In this document: in pieces, positions 8,859 through 17,353 of the stretch
Layout of the letters: each line of letters opens with the position of its first letter
Position numbering within the stretch: the stretch's first letter is position 1
Assembly (NCBI GenBank): GCA_033557675.1
Contig: JAWQRM010000267.1
Coordinates: 1-25,270, forward strand
Source: Coptodactyla brooksi
Taxonomy: Eukaryota > Arthropoda > Insecta > Coleoptera > Scarabaeidae
Direction: 5' to 3'
DNA length: 25,270 bases
Notes under the pieces: model-generated
What the model saw: only the letters and a program-made list of their open reading frames with translations
Databases searched by the model: none
Told to the model about the DNA's origin: nothing
Made by a program: the position numbers and the translations under genes

Positions 8859-9235
8859 CGCTATTATTCACCACTACATAGTGTTAATGGCGATGCACTA
8901 GGTGGCATTGCTGTAGGTCGCTCCTAAAAGGTCGTACTGCTCATATTTTTTATACATAAGAGTGAAGTCATTTCCACACCCAACCCGGTGTTATTCACCA
9001 CTGCATAATGTTAATGACGATACACTAGGGAGCGTTGCTGTAACTCATTCATAAAGCGTTGTAAGGCTCATACCTATCATACATACGTGCGAAGTCACTT
9101 CCACACCAAACCCGATGTTATTCACCAATACATAATGTTAATGACGATACACTAGGTGGCATTGCTGTAACTCGCTCCTAAAGGGTCGTACTGCTCATAT
9201 TTTTCATATATACGAGTGACTTCGTTTCTACATAT
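8859..9235 (-). repeat. Satellite array (about three units, reverse orientation)
   Basis: Three 127-bp units with CACTAGGTGGCATTGCTGTA and TTCCACACCCAACCC blocks. The last unit is cut at about 9235 by an unrelated insertion. Confidence 0.8.
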
Positions 9236-9350
9236 ATACATTGTCGGCAAAGTCCGAAATCCTACGGCACCTACAGCAGCGTACTGGTTGCGTGATAGAC
9301 ACCCACCTCTGGACGCCAGCTAAGGAACGAAGAAGAAGAGGAAGAAGTGG
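9236..9350 (+). mobile_element. Short retroelement 3'-end-like insertion with GAA-rich tail
   Basis: About 115 nt of non-satellite sequence (GGTTGCGTGATAGACACCC, CTGGACGCCAGCTAAGG) end in a GAAGAAGAAGAGGAAGAAG tail before satellite resumes in a different phase. A microsatellite-like tail is typical of some non-LTR retrotransposon and SINE 3' ends. No coding or pol III boxes were confirmed. Confidence 0.35.
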
Positions 9351-9433
9351 CATTGCTGTAACTCGCTCATAAAGGGTAGTACCGCTCATATTTTTCACAC
9401 ATGCTCGTGAAGTCATTTTAACACCCAACCAAC
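9351..9433 (-). repeat. Partial satellite unit
   Basis: GTGGCATTGCTGTAACTCGC to ACACCCAACC, one incomplete unit between two insertions. Confidence 0.7.
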
Positions 9434-9896
9434 TATTAGGGCGTTCAAAAAGCAAGTTACACTTGCTCCCCCACAGGTGGCAGCATTGCGAAATAAGACA
9501 AAAGTTTGCACAGATGATAATTGAGTTCCAGGGCATCCAACGGTAGCAATTTCATTCGGATAGTGGCAACCGTTGCTGCGCAGTACGAGAAAATAATGGC
9601 GCGTCACCTGAAAATTACCTCCAACATTGAAATACGCGGAACAGTACCTTTTTTGTGGGCAAAACATTTCACAAGTAAAGAGATTAATCGTGAAATATCG
9701 GCAGTGTATGGTCACGCAATGTACACGCAATGTCACGTCCAGCCATTCAGAAATGGTGCTAACAGCTCGAAAACAGTCGCACAGACTTAGCCGATGCGGA
9801 AAGGCAAGGAAGGCCAGCAACGATGCACACAGCATGCACCCGATGCACACACGGTGCAGCGGGTGGAAGACATTATTCTCAGCAATAATGTGTCCA
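9434..9896 (+). pseudogene. mariner-family transposase N-terminal fragment with 5' terminal repeat
   Basis: A TA dinucleotide (9434-9435) is followed by a mariner-like terminus, TTAGGGCGTTCAAAAAGCAA. The likely start is at 9596 (MARHLK). The helix-turn-helix region reads GTVPFLWAKHFTSKEINREI then SAVYG. The frame then shifts: another frame carries SRPAIQKWC, a stop, QLENSRTDLADAERQGRPAT, and a third frame has DAHTVQRVEDIILSN. Together these are the N-terminal DNA-binding half of a mariner-family transposase. The catalytic domain and the right terminal repeat are missing because satellite resumes at about 9897. Confidence 0.7.
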
Positions 9897-10319
9897 TATT
9901 ACCCGATATTATTCACCATTTAGATATTAGTGTTAATGGCAATACACTGGTGACATTGTTGCAGCTCGGTCCTAACGGGCAGTACGGCTCATATTTTTCA
10001 TACATACGCGTAAAGTCGTTTCCACAGCTAACCCGATATTATTCACCACTACATAGTGTTAATGACGATGCACTAGGTGGCACTGCTGTAACTCGCTCCT
10101 AAAGGGTCGTACTGATCACACATTTCATACAGACGCGTGACGTCATTTCTATATCCAACCCGATATTATTCACCATTAGATAGTGTTAATGAAGATACAA
10201 TAGGTGGCATTTCTTCAACTGGCTCCTAAAGGGTAGTACGGCTAATATTTGTCATACATAGTTGTGAAGTCGTTTCCACACCCAACCCGATATTATTCAC
10301 CACTACTTAGTATTAATGA
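9897..10319 (-). repeat. Satellite array (about three and a half units, reverse orientation)
   Basis: Last units of the 127-bp satellite; the array ends inside a unit at TTAATGAC where the gypsy LTR begins. Confidence 0.85.
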
Positions 10320-10678
10320 CTGTTCTTACCAGCCCTCAATGAAGCCCAAAACCGCTAAATAAGCAGAAATGAAACAAAAGGTATATAGCGAAGCGAAAAA
10401 ATGAAGAAGACAGTCGTGTATAAACCTCTAACTGACTTGGGCGAGTTATTCGTAAAATTCCGAACGAATCGCTATTTCTTTTTGTTTGTCGCTATCCAAA
10501 CAAGTAAGGAAAAGCAAACATTTAAAAACCGAACGTTGGTTAAAAGTGAAAACAATTAAAGGTTAAACAAGAATTATTTGTATTAATTAGTGTTTGACAA
10601 TTATCTGTAATAAACTTAGTTATTAAAACATTTGAAAGTTCTTTTTAGAAAACCGCGTTAACCGGCGAAGACGTTAAC
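10320..10678 (+). repeat. 5' LTR of the gypsy element
   Basis: The segment begins TGTTCTTACCAGCC directly at the satellite edge and ends immediately before the primer site. A polyadenylation signal AATAAA lies at 10609-10614, as expected near the R region. The 3' LTR is not present for comparison, so the limits are inferred. Confidence 0.55.
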
Positions 10679-10697
10679 CGGCGCAGTCAGTAGGATT
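10679..10697 (+). other. Primer binding site, tRNA-Ser type
   Basis: CGGCGCAGTCAGTAGGATT resembles the TGGCGCAGTC...AGGATT complement of an insect tRNA-Ser 3' end, with a mismatch at the first base. Several insect gypsy elements prime with tRNA-Ser. Confidence 0.6.
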
Positions 10698-11011
10698 GTT
10701 GACCGTGATATCGTGTTGCGCGACGCGAATTAACGGGAACTTTTAAGTTCGAGACAACAGTTCTACGATTTCCTACGGAAACCAACTAGGACAATGACAT
10801 TGTGGATTATCTTCAAACCACTCGTGGGCGGAAAACAGAATTAAAATTGCTGTTATATTCGGTAGTTTACTGTAAGTACATTTGTTTTTGGCTAAATCGT
10901 TTTGAAATTCCTTGTTGAAAGGTGAATTCAAATTTAAATATCCAAAAGTTAAATTTAAACGACCTTCTGGACGAAATTCGCACCATCGAAAAACAAATAA
11001 AATCCGGCACA

Positions 11012-11882
11012 ATGGCCGTAGAAATTAAACAAATTCATCAGAACATGATACCACCATTCAATGGAGATAAGAATACATTATCCAACTACGTAGACGCATA
11101 TGAGCACCTATTGACGAAATTTCTACGGGACCCTAACAATTTAGATGTTGCCAATGAGTTACTCATGATTTTTAAGGGTAAGCTCGAAGGAAGAGCGCGG
11201 GAAGCACTCAACGCGAACAAAAAGGCGAGAACTTAAAGTAATCGTGGCCAGAACTTAAAGCAATCCTCGTAGACAATTTCGGCGATAAAAGATCAGAATC
11301 CGTAATGGCATACGATTTGAACAACACGTTACCAAAACTGGGAGAAGGTGTTGCAGCATACACAACGAGAATAAAAACGACTCTCTACGCATTGCTTAGT
11401 AAGATTGACTTAGATGAAAACGATCAAAACCGCAGACATGTGAAGCTAGAAGAGTACAACAATCTAGCATTATAAACCTTCCTATGTGGCATACCTGTAT
11501 ACGCTATTGACAAAAAACTCACGCAAGAGGTTAAACTACGACAACCCCGAGACATCGAGACTGCTGAAGGATACGCAGTGGAGATAGAAAATTTCAATAC
11601 CCCCCAAAGACGAAAATTAGGATTAGCGCAACGTTCTTACGCAACTGCAGCACCCAAAAGCACTCCGATGTTTGAAAACAAACCGCAATTCCCTCATACG
11701 AAACAACAATTTCAGAATATGAGACAACCTATGACACAACAGTACCGACCTTTTGCTCAAGCTCAAAGAGAAATACCCCAACTTAAGCAAAATTATATAC
11801 CGCCTGCAAATATAATGCCAAGGCCACAATATCGCTTTGCACCATCACCGGGACAATGGAATCATCGTCCACAGATGCCCAC
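11012..11882 (+). pseudogene. gypsy gag, broken
   Basis: A frame starting with ATG at 11012 (MAVEIKQIHQNMIPPFNGDK) carries the gag capsid-like region, with YEHLLTKFLRDP and FKGKLEGRAREAL. A 22-nt tandem duplication (copies starting at 11228 and 11250) shifts the frame. The next frame reads VDNFGDKRSESVMAYDLNN and TLYALLSKIDLDENDQ, then has an in-frame TAA at 11473-11475 where Gln is expected before TFLCGIPV. The following region is rich in Gln and Pro and ends at the jockey-type insertion. No CCHC knuckle is visible. The continuation after the insertion starts at 14443 with the duplicated target sequence. Confidence 0.75.
11869..11882 (+). repeat. Target-site duplication, left copy
   Basis: CCACAGATGCCCAC here is repeated exactly at 14443-14456, flanking the jockey-type element. 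The duplicated sequence is gag coding DNA. Confidence 0.9.
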
Positions 11883-11949
11883 TTTTTTTTTGTTTTACCT
11901 CGTTTTCCGCATATTTCGGCCGTCAGGCCATGATATCGGAGCGTCTCAG

Positions 11950-11975
11950 CAGGGATTCATTGGGTCGAATCCCTG
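11950..11975 (-). other. Stem-loop in the 3' UTR of the jockey-type element
   Basis: CAGGGATTC and GAATCCCTG form a perfect 9-bp stem around an 8-nt loop, about 65 nt from the poly(A). 3'-end hairpins act as recognition signals for the reverse transcriptase in some non-LTR elements; that role is inferred here. Confidence 0.6.
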
Positions 11976-12006
11976 AGTTTTTGAGTCACCAGCTGCGCTG
12001 GTCCTT

Positions 12007-14442
12007 TTACTGCACTTCTTGCAGGTATCGCTCTATACTTCTACCAATTCCTTGGACTTCGGTGTCGTGGTGGTTCTTCAGGCTTCTTATCATGTCCTTC
12101 TGACGTTGCTCTATGGCTTCTTCCAGCGTCTTTTTGCCATTGGCTTCCATCATGTCGCAGTTCCGCACGTAGTGGGGAGTATTCGTTGCCCGGCGTATCA
12201 GCCGATTTCGGAAGGCCTCCATTTTCTTCATCTTGGGGATCTTCTTGAATATTTCCACGCCGTAGGACATCTGCGGGGTGATTACTGCGTCGATGATTTG
12301 AAGCTTCGACCTCGTCGATAGCTTGGACTCGCCTCTGATGACAAAGTGGAGCTTGGACGCCGTCTTTCTCGCCATCGCCAGTCGTCTGTTGATTTGGGGG
12401 CCCGCGTCCAGTCTAGCGTTAATCATGACCCCCAGGTACGTTATGTTCTTCTTGAGCTTGACGGTTCCCGTCCCCATCTTGACTTCGTCTCTTTTCCACT
12501 TCTTCGTGAAGTTCTTTCCGATGCCCAGTGCTTCGGTTTTCGTGGCGTTGGGTCCTATGCGCCAATCCATGCAGTAGTTCTGGAGCTCGCGCAGTGCAAC
12601 TTCCACCCGTGCTATGGCTCGGTTTGCCCTAAAGTCCTTCGAGATCAGCCCCGTGTCATCGGCAAACTGGAATACCTCTGCTTTCTTGCTGTCGACTGAA
12701 CCTGGTAGATCCATGACGAACAGGTTGTACAGCAGTGGGGAGAGGGGGAATCCTTGGGGAAGTCCTTCCCGGATTTTCCTCGTGGTGGACTGGGAGCCTC
12801 CCAGTTTAACCTGAAAAGATCTGTTATTCGTGAATGATACAATTAGACTTATCAAGTCCGGGTTGATGTTGGCTTCGACCATCCTGGCCAATAGTCCTTC
12901 CTGCCACACTGAGTCGTAGGCCTTCTCTACATCCAGAAGGATTGTCGTGGACTTCTTCTTCGATCGCTTTGTCAGCTCCAGGGTGCTGCAAAGGTTTGCG
13001 GCCTGGTGGACTGGTCCCCTTCTCTCTCGGAATCCAAACTGGTGGACAGGGAGTAGGCCCTTCGATTCTACCTCTGAGGCTAGCTTCTCTGCGATGATGC
13101 GCTCAACGATCTTCGACATACCGCTGAGGAGACTAACGGGGCGTCGATTGGATGGTATCGAAGGATCCTTTTCTCCCTTTGGGATGGTGATCACTTCTGC
13201 CTTCTTCCAGGTCGACGGGAAATACCTCTGTTTCAGGATTCCGTTGATAATCAGCGTAAGCTGATTAACTGCGTTGTCTGGCAGTAGTCTAAGGGCTAGG
13301 TTCGGGATACCATCCACCCCTGGGGCCTTTCTGATATTGAGGTGCGTTACCCTATTCTTGACCTCTTCCATGGTTACGGTCATCGGTTGTGCGCTTTCTC
13401 CTTCGGTGGTTGTCACAATTGCTCTGCTTACTCTTTCTCGGATGGCTGGGTTCATTGGCCGGTTGTTGCTGAACTGTTCCTCCAGGTGATCTGTCATTAT
13501 TAATTTCGCACTTTGGCTGTTCGGCGAATACCCACTCTCCTTCCGGATTCCTAATGGGGGCGTTTGATTCCGGTTTTCTCCGGATTCTTTTGAGGACATT
13601 CCATACTGTCCGTTTGTGGTCTCCTTCGGACTGCTCTAAGGTTTTGTCCCATCTTTTGTTCCGCGTGTCTTCGAGCATTTTCTTCACTTCCCTTTGGAGT
13701 TTGTTGTAATTCCTCTTGTGATTTAGATCCCTTGTTCTTGCCCACTACTTTTTGGATTCATTTTTCTTCTTTATTAGTTCCCTCTCCGCCTTTGTGAGAC
13801 CAAGTCTATTCTCTACTGTTCTTGGTCCAAGTCGGGTCGTGGCTTCCTTTAGGGTTTGGTTGATCTTTGTCGTGAGTCTGTCTATTTCAGCCTCTATGCT
13901 GTTTCTGTCCGTCACGTTGTTCACCTGGTAGTTTTCCATCCTAAAGGCGTAATAATAAATTTAATACAGCGAACTTTCTCCTGCATCTTTGCATGGTTTC
14001 CTGAGCCAACTTCCAACTCTGCCAACACTGGGAAATGGTCTGAGCTGAGTGCGTGTATCGTTTTTGCGACCAGAGGCTTGGTTAGAGCCCTTGTTATAAA
14101 AACGCCTATTACGTCGCCACGCCCCCTCGTGATTGGTACCGACGTGGGGTCTTCGGGTCCGACTACTTCTAGGCTCCTGCCCGCGATTGCATCTCTCAAC
14201 TCCTTCCCTCTCTTGTTGGTTGATCTGCTCCCCCAAGCTGGGCTCTTGGCATTCAGGTCACCCCCGCATATCATCTTCCCTTTCAAATAAATGGCATCAA
14301 AGTCATCTGGCTTCAGTTTCTTATTCGGAGGATTATACATGGCGACGCATAGGATCCTTCCGCTGCTGCCGCCAAAATCTACTTCCACACCTATTGCCTC
14401 GATGTCCATGTTGAGATGTACCTCTCGGCAAGTGAACCTGGA
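12007..14442 (-). pseudogene. Jockey-type ORF2: endonuclease (C-terminal part) and reverse transcriptase, broken
   Basis: The 5' part has APE endonuclease motifs MYNPPNKKL, GGDLNAKSPAWGS and SSDHFPVLAELE. The frame shifts near 13955 into a spacer (MENYQVNNVTDRNSIEAEID), meets an in-frame TAG at 13745-13747, and shifts again near 13500. From there to the TAA at 12007-12009 the reverse transcriptase is open: KAPGVDGIPN, NRRPVSLLSGMSKIVERII, LLDVEKAYDSVW, GLPQGFPLSPLLYNL, the catalytic QFADDTGLI and LGVMINARLD. The palm aspartates are intact, but the three breaks and missing N-terminus make the copy inactive. Motif style puts it in the jockey superfamily. Confidence 0.88.
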
Positions 14443-14456
14443 CCACAGATGCCCAC
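14443..14456 (+). repeat. Target-site duplication, right copy
   Basis: Exact repeat of 11869-11882; the gypsy gag frame resumes here (PQMPTPMEV). Confidence 0.9.
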
Positions 14457-16020
14457 GCCGATGGAAGTGCTCTTTTAGTCGATACCCCAGCGACTAAGAG
14501 ACCGGCGTCATCGATGCAACGACCTGCGAAGAAGCAATGAATAACGAACGTGATGTCAGAGAAACCTACAGAGACGAATGAGGAATATATGAAAACGACG
14601 TACCAAACGAAGAGGAAGAAGAATCATATCAAGAAAGCGTAAATTTTATGACAACCAGCCGTTACCGAAAACTTATATAACAATAACATACAACGCGCAT
14701 TACGACCCTAAGTTACCGTACTTAAAATTTAGTGGTTATAGAATATTAATAGATATCGGCGCTTCAAAAAGCTTAATTAGTTCGAAAATATTTCAAGGAA
14801 TGCAAGACTGTGCGGTACAGAAAGAATTTGCTATCCAAAAACAATAAAAACAATTATGCCTGATATATTTAACGGAGATAAAGACCTTGTATTCTTGTGT
14901 TTCGATTTTTCAAAAGCATACAATATATATATATATATATATATAGACGTGGATTTTATAAAACGTGTGAAAGGAAAAATAGATTCGGAAGAGGAAATGT
15001 TTAAAACGCCCATAGTTAAAATACCCTATTACACCAAATTGACATAACTTAAAATTCTGCCTGACACCTCACAGGTAATCGAATACCAAGCAAACAACAT
15101 GGCTAACGGATACGCTTATTTAGCACCCATAATGTGCGACATGAATGACGAAAAGATCATGATATCACCAGCATCTTTAGTACACATAAGAAATGGAAAA
15201 ATGTTAGTAAGAATAAACAGTATGTCAGACTACCTACTACAAACAGATCAAAAGTTCATGAAAACAAATGTAACACCAGTATATAACAGAAGAAGAGATT
15301 AATATCGGAAATAAACAAGAAGTTTCAAACAGGAATTGTAATATGGAAGAATATGCCTGTTTAAGGACGTTGCTACTTAAATTTCAAGATATCTTTTATA
15401 TGGAAGGACAGAAATTATCATTTACACATAAAATAAGACACACTTCAAACATGAACATCAATAAACCAGTCTACATGGTTTATCGTTTGTCTACAAAAAA
15501 AACAAGTTAATAAATTACTAAATCAAGATATTATAAGAGAATCAGTATCACCATGGTCCGCTCCGGTACACATAGTGACGACCGACAAAGATGGACGCCT
15601 GAAGAAGCGAATGGTCGTAGATTATGGACAATTGAATAAAAACACGATTGAAGATAAATACCCAATACTGAATATAGCCGATATACTCGACAAATTGGGC
15701 CGAGGACAATATTTTACATCGATAGACCTCGCAAGCGGCTATCATCAAGTAGAGATGGAGGAGAAAGACACCCCAAAGACGGTATTTTCTACCGAACAAA
15801 GGCATTATGAATTTAAAAGGATGCCTTTTGGCCTCAAGAATGCCCCATCGACATTTCAAAGACTCATAGACGACGTCCTCAAAGGCTCACAGGAGGATAC
15901 GTGCCTCGTATATCTGGACGATATCATAGTATATTCAGTATCAATCCAAGAACACATAGAAAAACTAAAAAAGGTATTTAAAAGATTGCATGACGCGAAC
16001 TTCAAAGTCAAGCTAAGTAG
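14457..16020 (+). pseudogene. gypsy pol: protease and reverse transcriptase, broken and 3'-truncated
   Basis: After the last gag codons and an unrecognised linker, the protease reads YLKFSGYRILIDIGASKSLI, with the D-G-A active-site pattern (IDIGAS in place of IDTGAS). It is interrupted by stops and a TA microsatellite. A following frame (15099-15302) is the protease-RT linker. The reverse transcriptase starts near 15390 (KLSFTHKIRHTS), shifts frame at a run of eight A at about 15493-15500, and continues with SPWSAPVHIVTTDKDGRL, YFTSIDLASGYHQVEM, FKRMPFGLKNAPSTFQRL and the catalytic VYLDDIIVYS. It loses identity after NFKVKL. RNase H and integrase are absent. Confidence 0.88.
14923..14945. repeat. 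(TA)n microsatellite within gypsy pol
   Basis: About 11 AT dinucleotides lie between CFDFSKAYN and DVDFIKRVKG coding pieces, where related elements have a short GLIGLD-type segment. Confidence 0.85.
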
Positions 16021-16024
16021 TGTA

Positions 16025-16700
16025 TTAATGCGGATTCTAACCCACGGTGGAGGAGGTGTACATTTTAAATAGGGCGGATTCTAACCCACGGAGGAGATGG
16101 AGGAGATAACAGTGGGCAGGCGCGGCGTGGATGGCGTCGCGCCCTCCAGGGGAGGGCGTGTAGGAATCTGTATTATGTCGGTATGCGGGGGGCCGCATGT
16201 CTTCCTCCGGCATATAGGTAGCGTTGTTTTTAAAAATTTAAAGGAAATATGTGTTAATTTTCAAGGCGTAAAAAGGCCGCATGTCTTCCTCCGGCATATA
16301 GGTAGCGTTGTTTTTAAAAATTTAAAGGAAATATGTGTTAATTTTCAAGGCGTAAAAAGAAAAAAATCTCGGCGGAAATGATGCAGTTTTTAAGGTTATG
16401 CGGCATGTCTGTTAAATTTCAAGGCGTAAAAAGAAAAAAATCTCGGCGGAAATGATGCAGTTTTTAAGGTTATGCGGTTATCGTGTATCTGAGATTATGC
16501 GGTTAGAGTTTGGTGTCACGCGCTTGCGGTCTGGGCGATAACGCGACGAACCTGCGGTAAAAATATTTAATATAATTTTTAAGGAGATGTGAAATGTCAT
16601 TATTTTAAGGCGTAAAAAATCGCCTATATGAAAGCCAAAGCGCGCAGTTTTTAATCATCCTGTATGGTATATTCTTAATCATCCTGTATGGCTTTAAAGA
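16025..16700. repeat. Tandem repeats at the left end of Polinton element 2
   Basis: GCGGATTCTAACCCACGG occurs at about 16030 and 16075. An 84-bp unit is present as two near-identical copies (16191-16274, 16275-16358). A 74-bp period covers 16340-16487 (unit containing TCTCGGCGGAAATGATGCAG). A 23-bp repeat (TTAATCATCCTGTATGG) lies at about 16655-16695. AAGGCGTAAAAA occurs four times (16263, 16347, 16421, 16607). A GC-rich hairpin CGCCCTCC/GGAGGGCG is at 16139-16158. Subterminal tandem repeats are known from Polinton terminal inverted repeats; the inverse copy is not in the window. Confidence 0.75.
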
Positions 16701-16705
16701 GAACA

Positions 16706-16740
16706 TATAATAGCATGAATTTTTAAGACTTTGTTCAGTT
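16706..16740 (+). promoter_or_regulatory. Core promoter of the 16751 gene: TATA box plus initiator
   Basis: TATAAT begins at 16706 and a perfect arthropod initiator TCAGTT lies at 16735-16740, putting its A (16737) 31 nt downstream of the first TATA base. The start codon follows at 16751, leaving a 14-nt leader. Spacing and motif both match arthropod core-promoter rules. Confidence 0.6.
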
Positions 16741-16750
16741 AAAAACCATA

Positions 16751-17284
16751 ATGAGTGGGAAAGCGATCGTCGTTGATATACAAGGATTTGTCGTACCCAA
16801 CTTCGAGCCAAGGGAGTTTACCCTAATAGACTTAGTACTTAACAAAACACTCCATTTATATTTGAAATCTAACGTTTCCTATATAGCTTTAACGCGACAG
16901 AAAGATGGGTGGGACCTAGTGAAAAGCAATACTTTTCTAGAACGTTATCATCATAAGTTACCGTACAGTGGGGGATTTGTGAACTATCACGCCGGACTGG
17001 ATAAAATTAAAAGAGTTATTTCCAAATATGACACTATTTATGTGAAAGGGCACCAGAAGAAAACATTTTTGAATACTCTATCGAAAGTGAACGTAATAAA
17101 TTTAGAAGAAGAAGAAGATTACCATGATGCACCTAAACTTAATAAGACGTCCTCCTGTTGCTGGTTTCATCAATGTGTCAACGATTACGATGAAGCGATG
17201 TGTACATTAAATAATGCATTAGTAATAAAAGAATATTTGTTAAAAAAAATGTATTTTAATAATAATAATAAATATAATACATAA
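16751..17284 (+). CDS. Uncharacterised Polinton-associated protein, 177 aa
   Basis: The protein starts MSGKAIVVDIQGFVVPNF and includes IYVKGHQKKTFLNTL at about residues 97-111, then an acidic patch, then a CCWFHQC...CTLNNALVIKEYL tail with Cys and His spaced like a small metal site. This layout (VDIQGF at the N-terminus, YVKG..K in the middle, C..H...CAL.N at the end) is one I associate with an uncharacterised protein repeatedly found with insect Polinton-like polymerases. An RNase H-like or exonuclease fold is conceivable from the VVDIQ start but is only a guess. It is read away from the polymerase, convergent with its 3' end (69-nt gap), and has its own promoter. The frame is intact and Asn-rich at the end. 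The function is unknown. Confidence 0.75.
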   Translation: MSGKAIVVDIQGFVVPNFEPREFTLIDLVLNKTLHLYLKSNVSYIALTRQKDGWDLVKSNTFLERYHHKLPYSGGFVNYHAGLDKIKRVISKYDTIYVKGHQKKTFLNTLSKVNVINLEEEEDYHDAPKLNKTSSCCWFHQCVNDYDEAMCTLNNALVIKEYLLKKMYFNNNNKYNT

Positions 17285-17353
17285 ACAGATTTTTAATTAA
17301 AACTAAACATAAAAAGGTTAATTATGAAAGAATGTAATCACAATATTATGTAT

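Larger units (their letters stand above)
11883..14442 (-). mobile_element. 5'-truncated jockey-type non-LTR retrotransposon inserted in gypsy gag
   Basis: The element is bounded by a perfect 14-bp target-site duplication. Its 3' end (left side on the plus strand) carries a short poly(A) run just inside the duplication. It encodes the C-terminal part of an APE-type endonuclease followed by a reverse transcriptase. The 5' end is lost: no gag-like ORF1 and no N-terminal endonuclease half. This is the usual outcome of incomplete target-primed reverse transcription. Confidence 0.9.
10320..16020 (+). mobile_element. Decayed Ty3/gypsy retrotransposon, split by a nested insertion and 3'-truncated
   Basis: The order is 5' LTR, primer site, gag, protease and reverse transcriptase on the plus strand. 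It inserted into the satellite on the left. Inside gag it is interrupted by a jockey-type element (11883-14442). The reverse transcriptase stops being recognisable at about 16014-16020, where the second Polinton's repeats begin, so RNase H, integrase and the 3' LTR are absent. Several stops and frameshifts make it non-functional. Confidence 0.85.

Noticed and set aside
9413..9850. 145-residue minus-strand protein
   Set aside because: It lies opposite the mariner fragment and satellite and has no motifs of its own.
6191..10319. CRISPR-like array
   Set aside because: The 127-bp units are contiguous and diverged, with no short repeat/unique spacer alternation, and the context is eukaryotic.
13505..13599. 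Start of the jockey-type reverse transcriptase at 13599
   Set aside because: Codons upstream of about 13500 in that frame do not match the family, while another frame does; the apparent start is a by-product of a frameshift.
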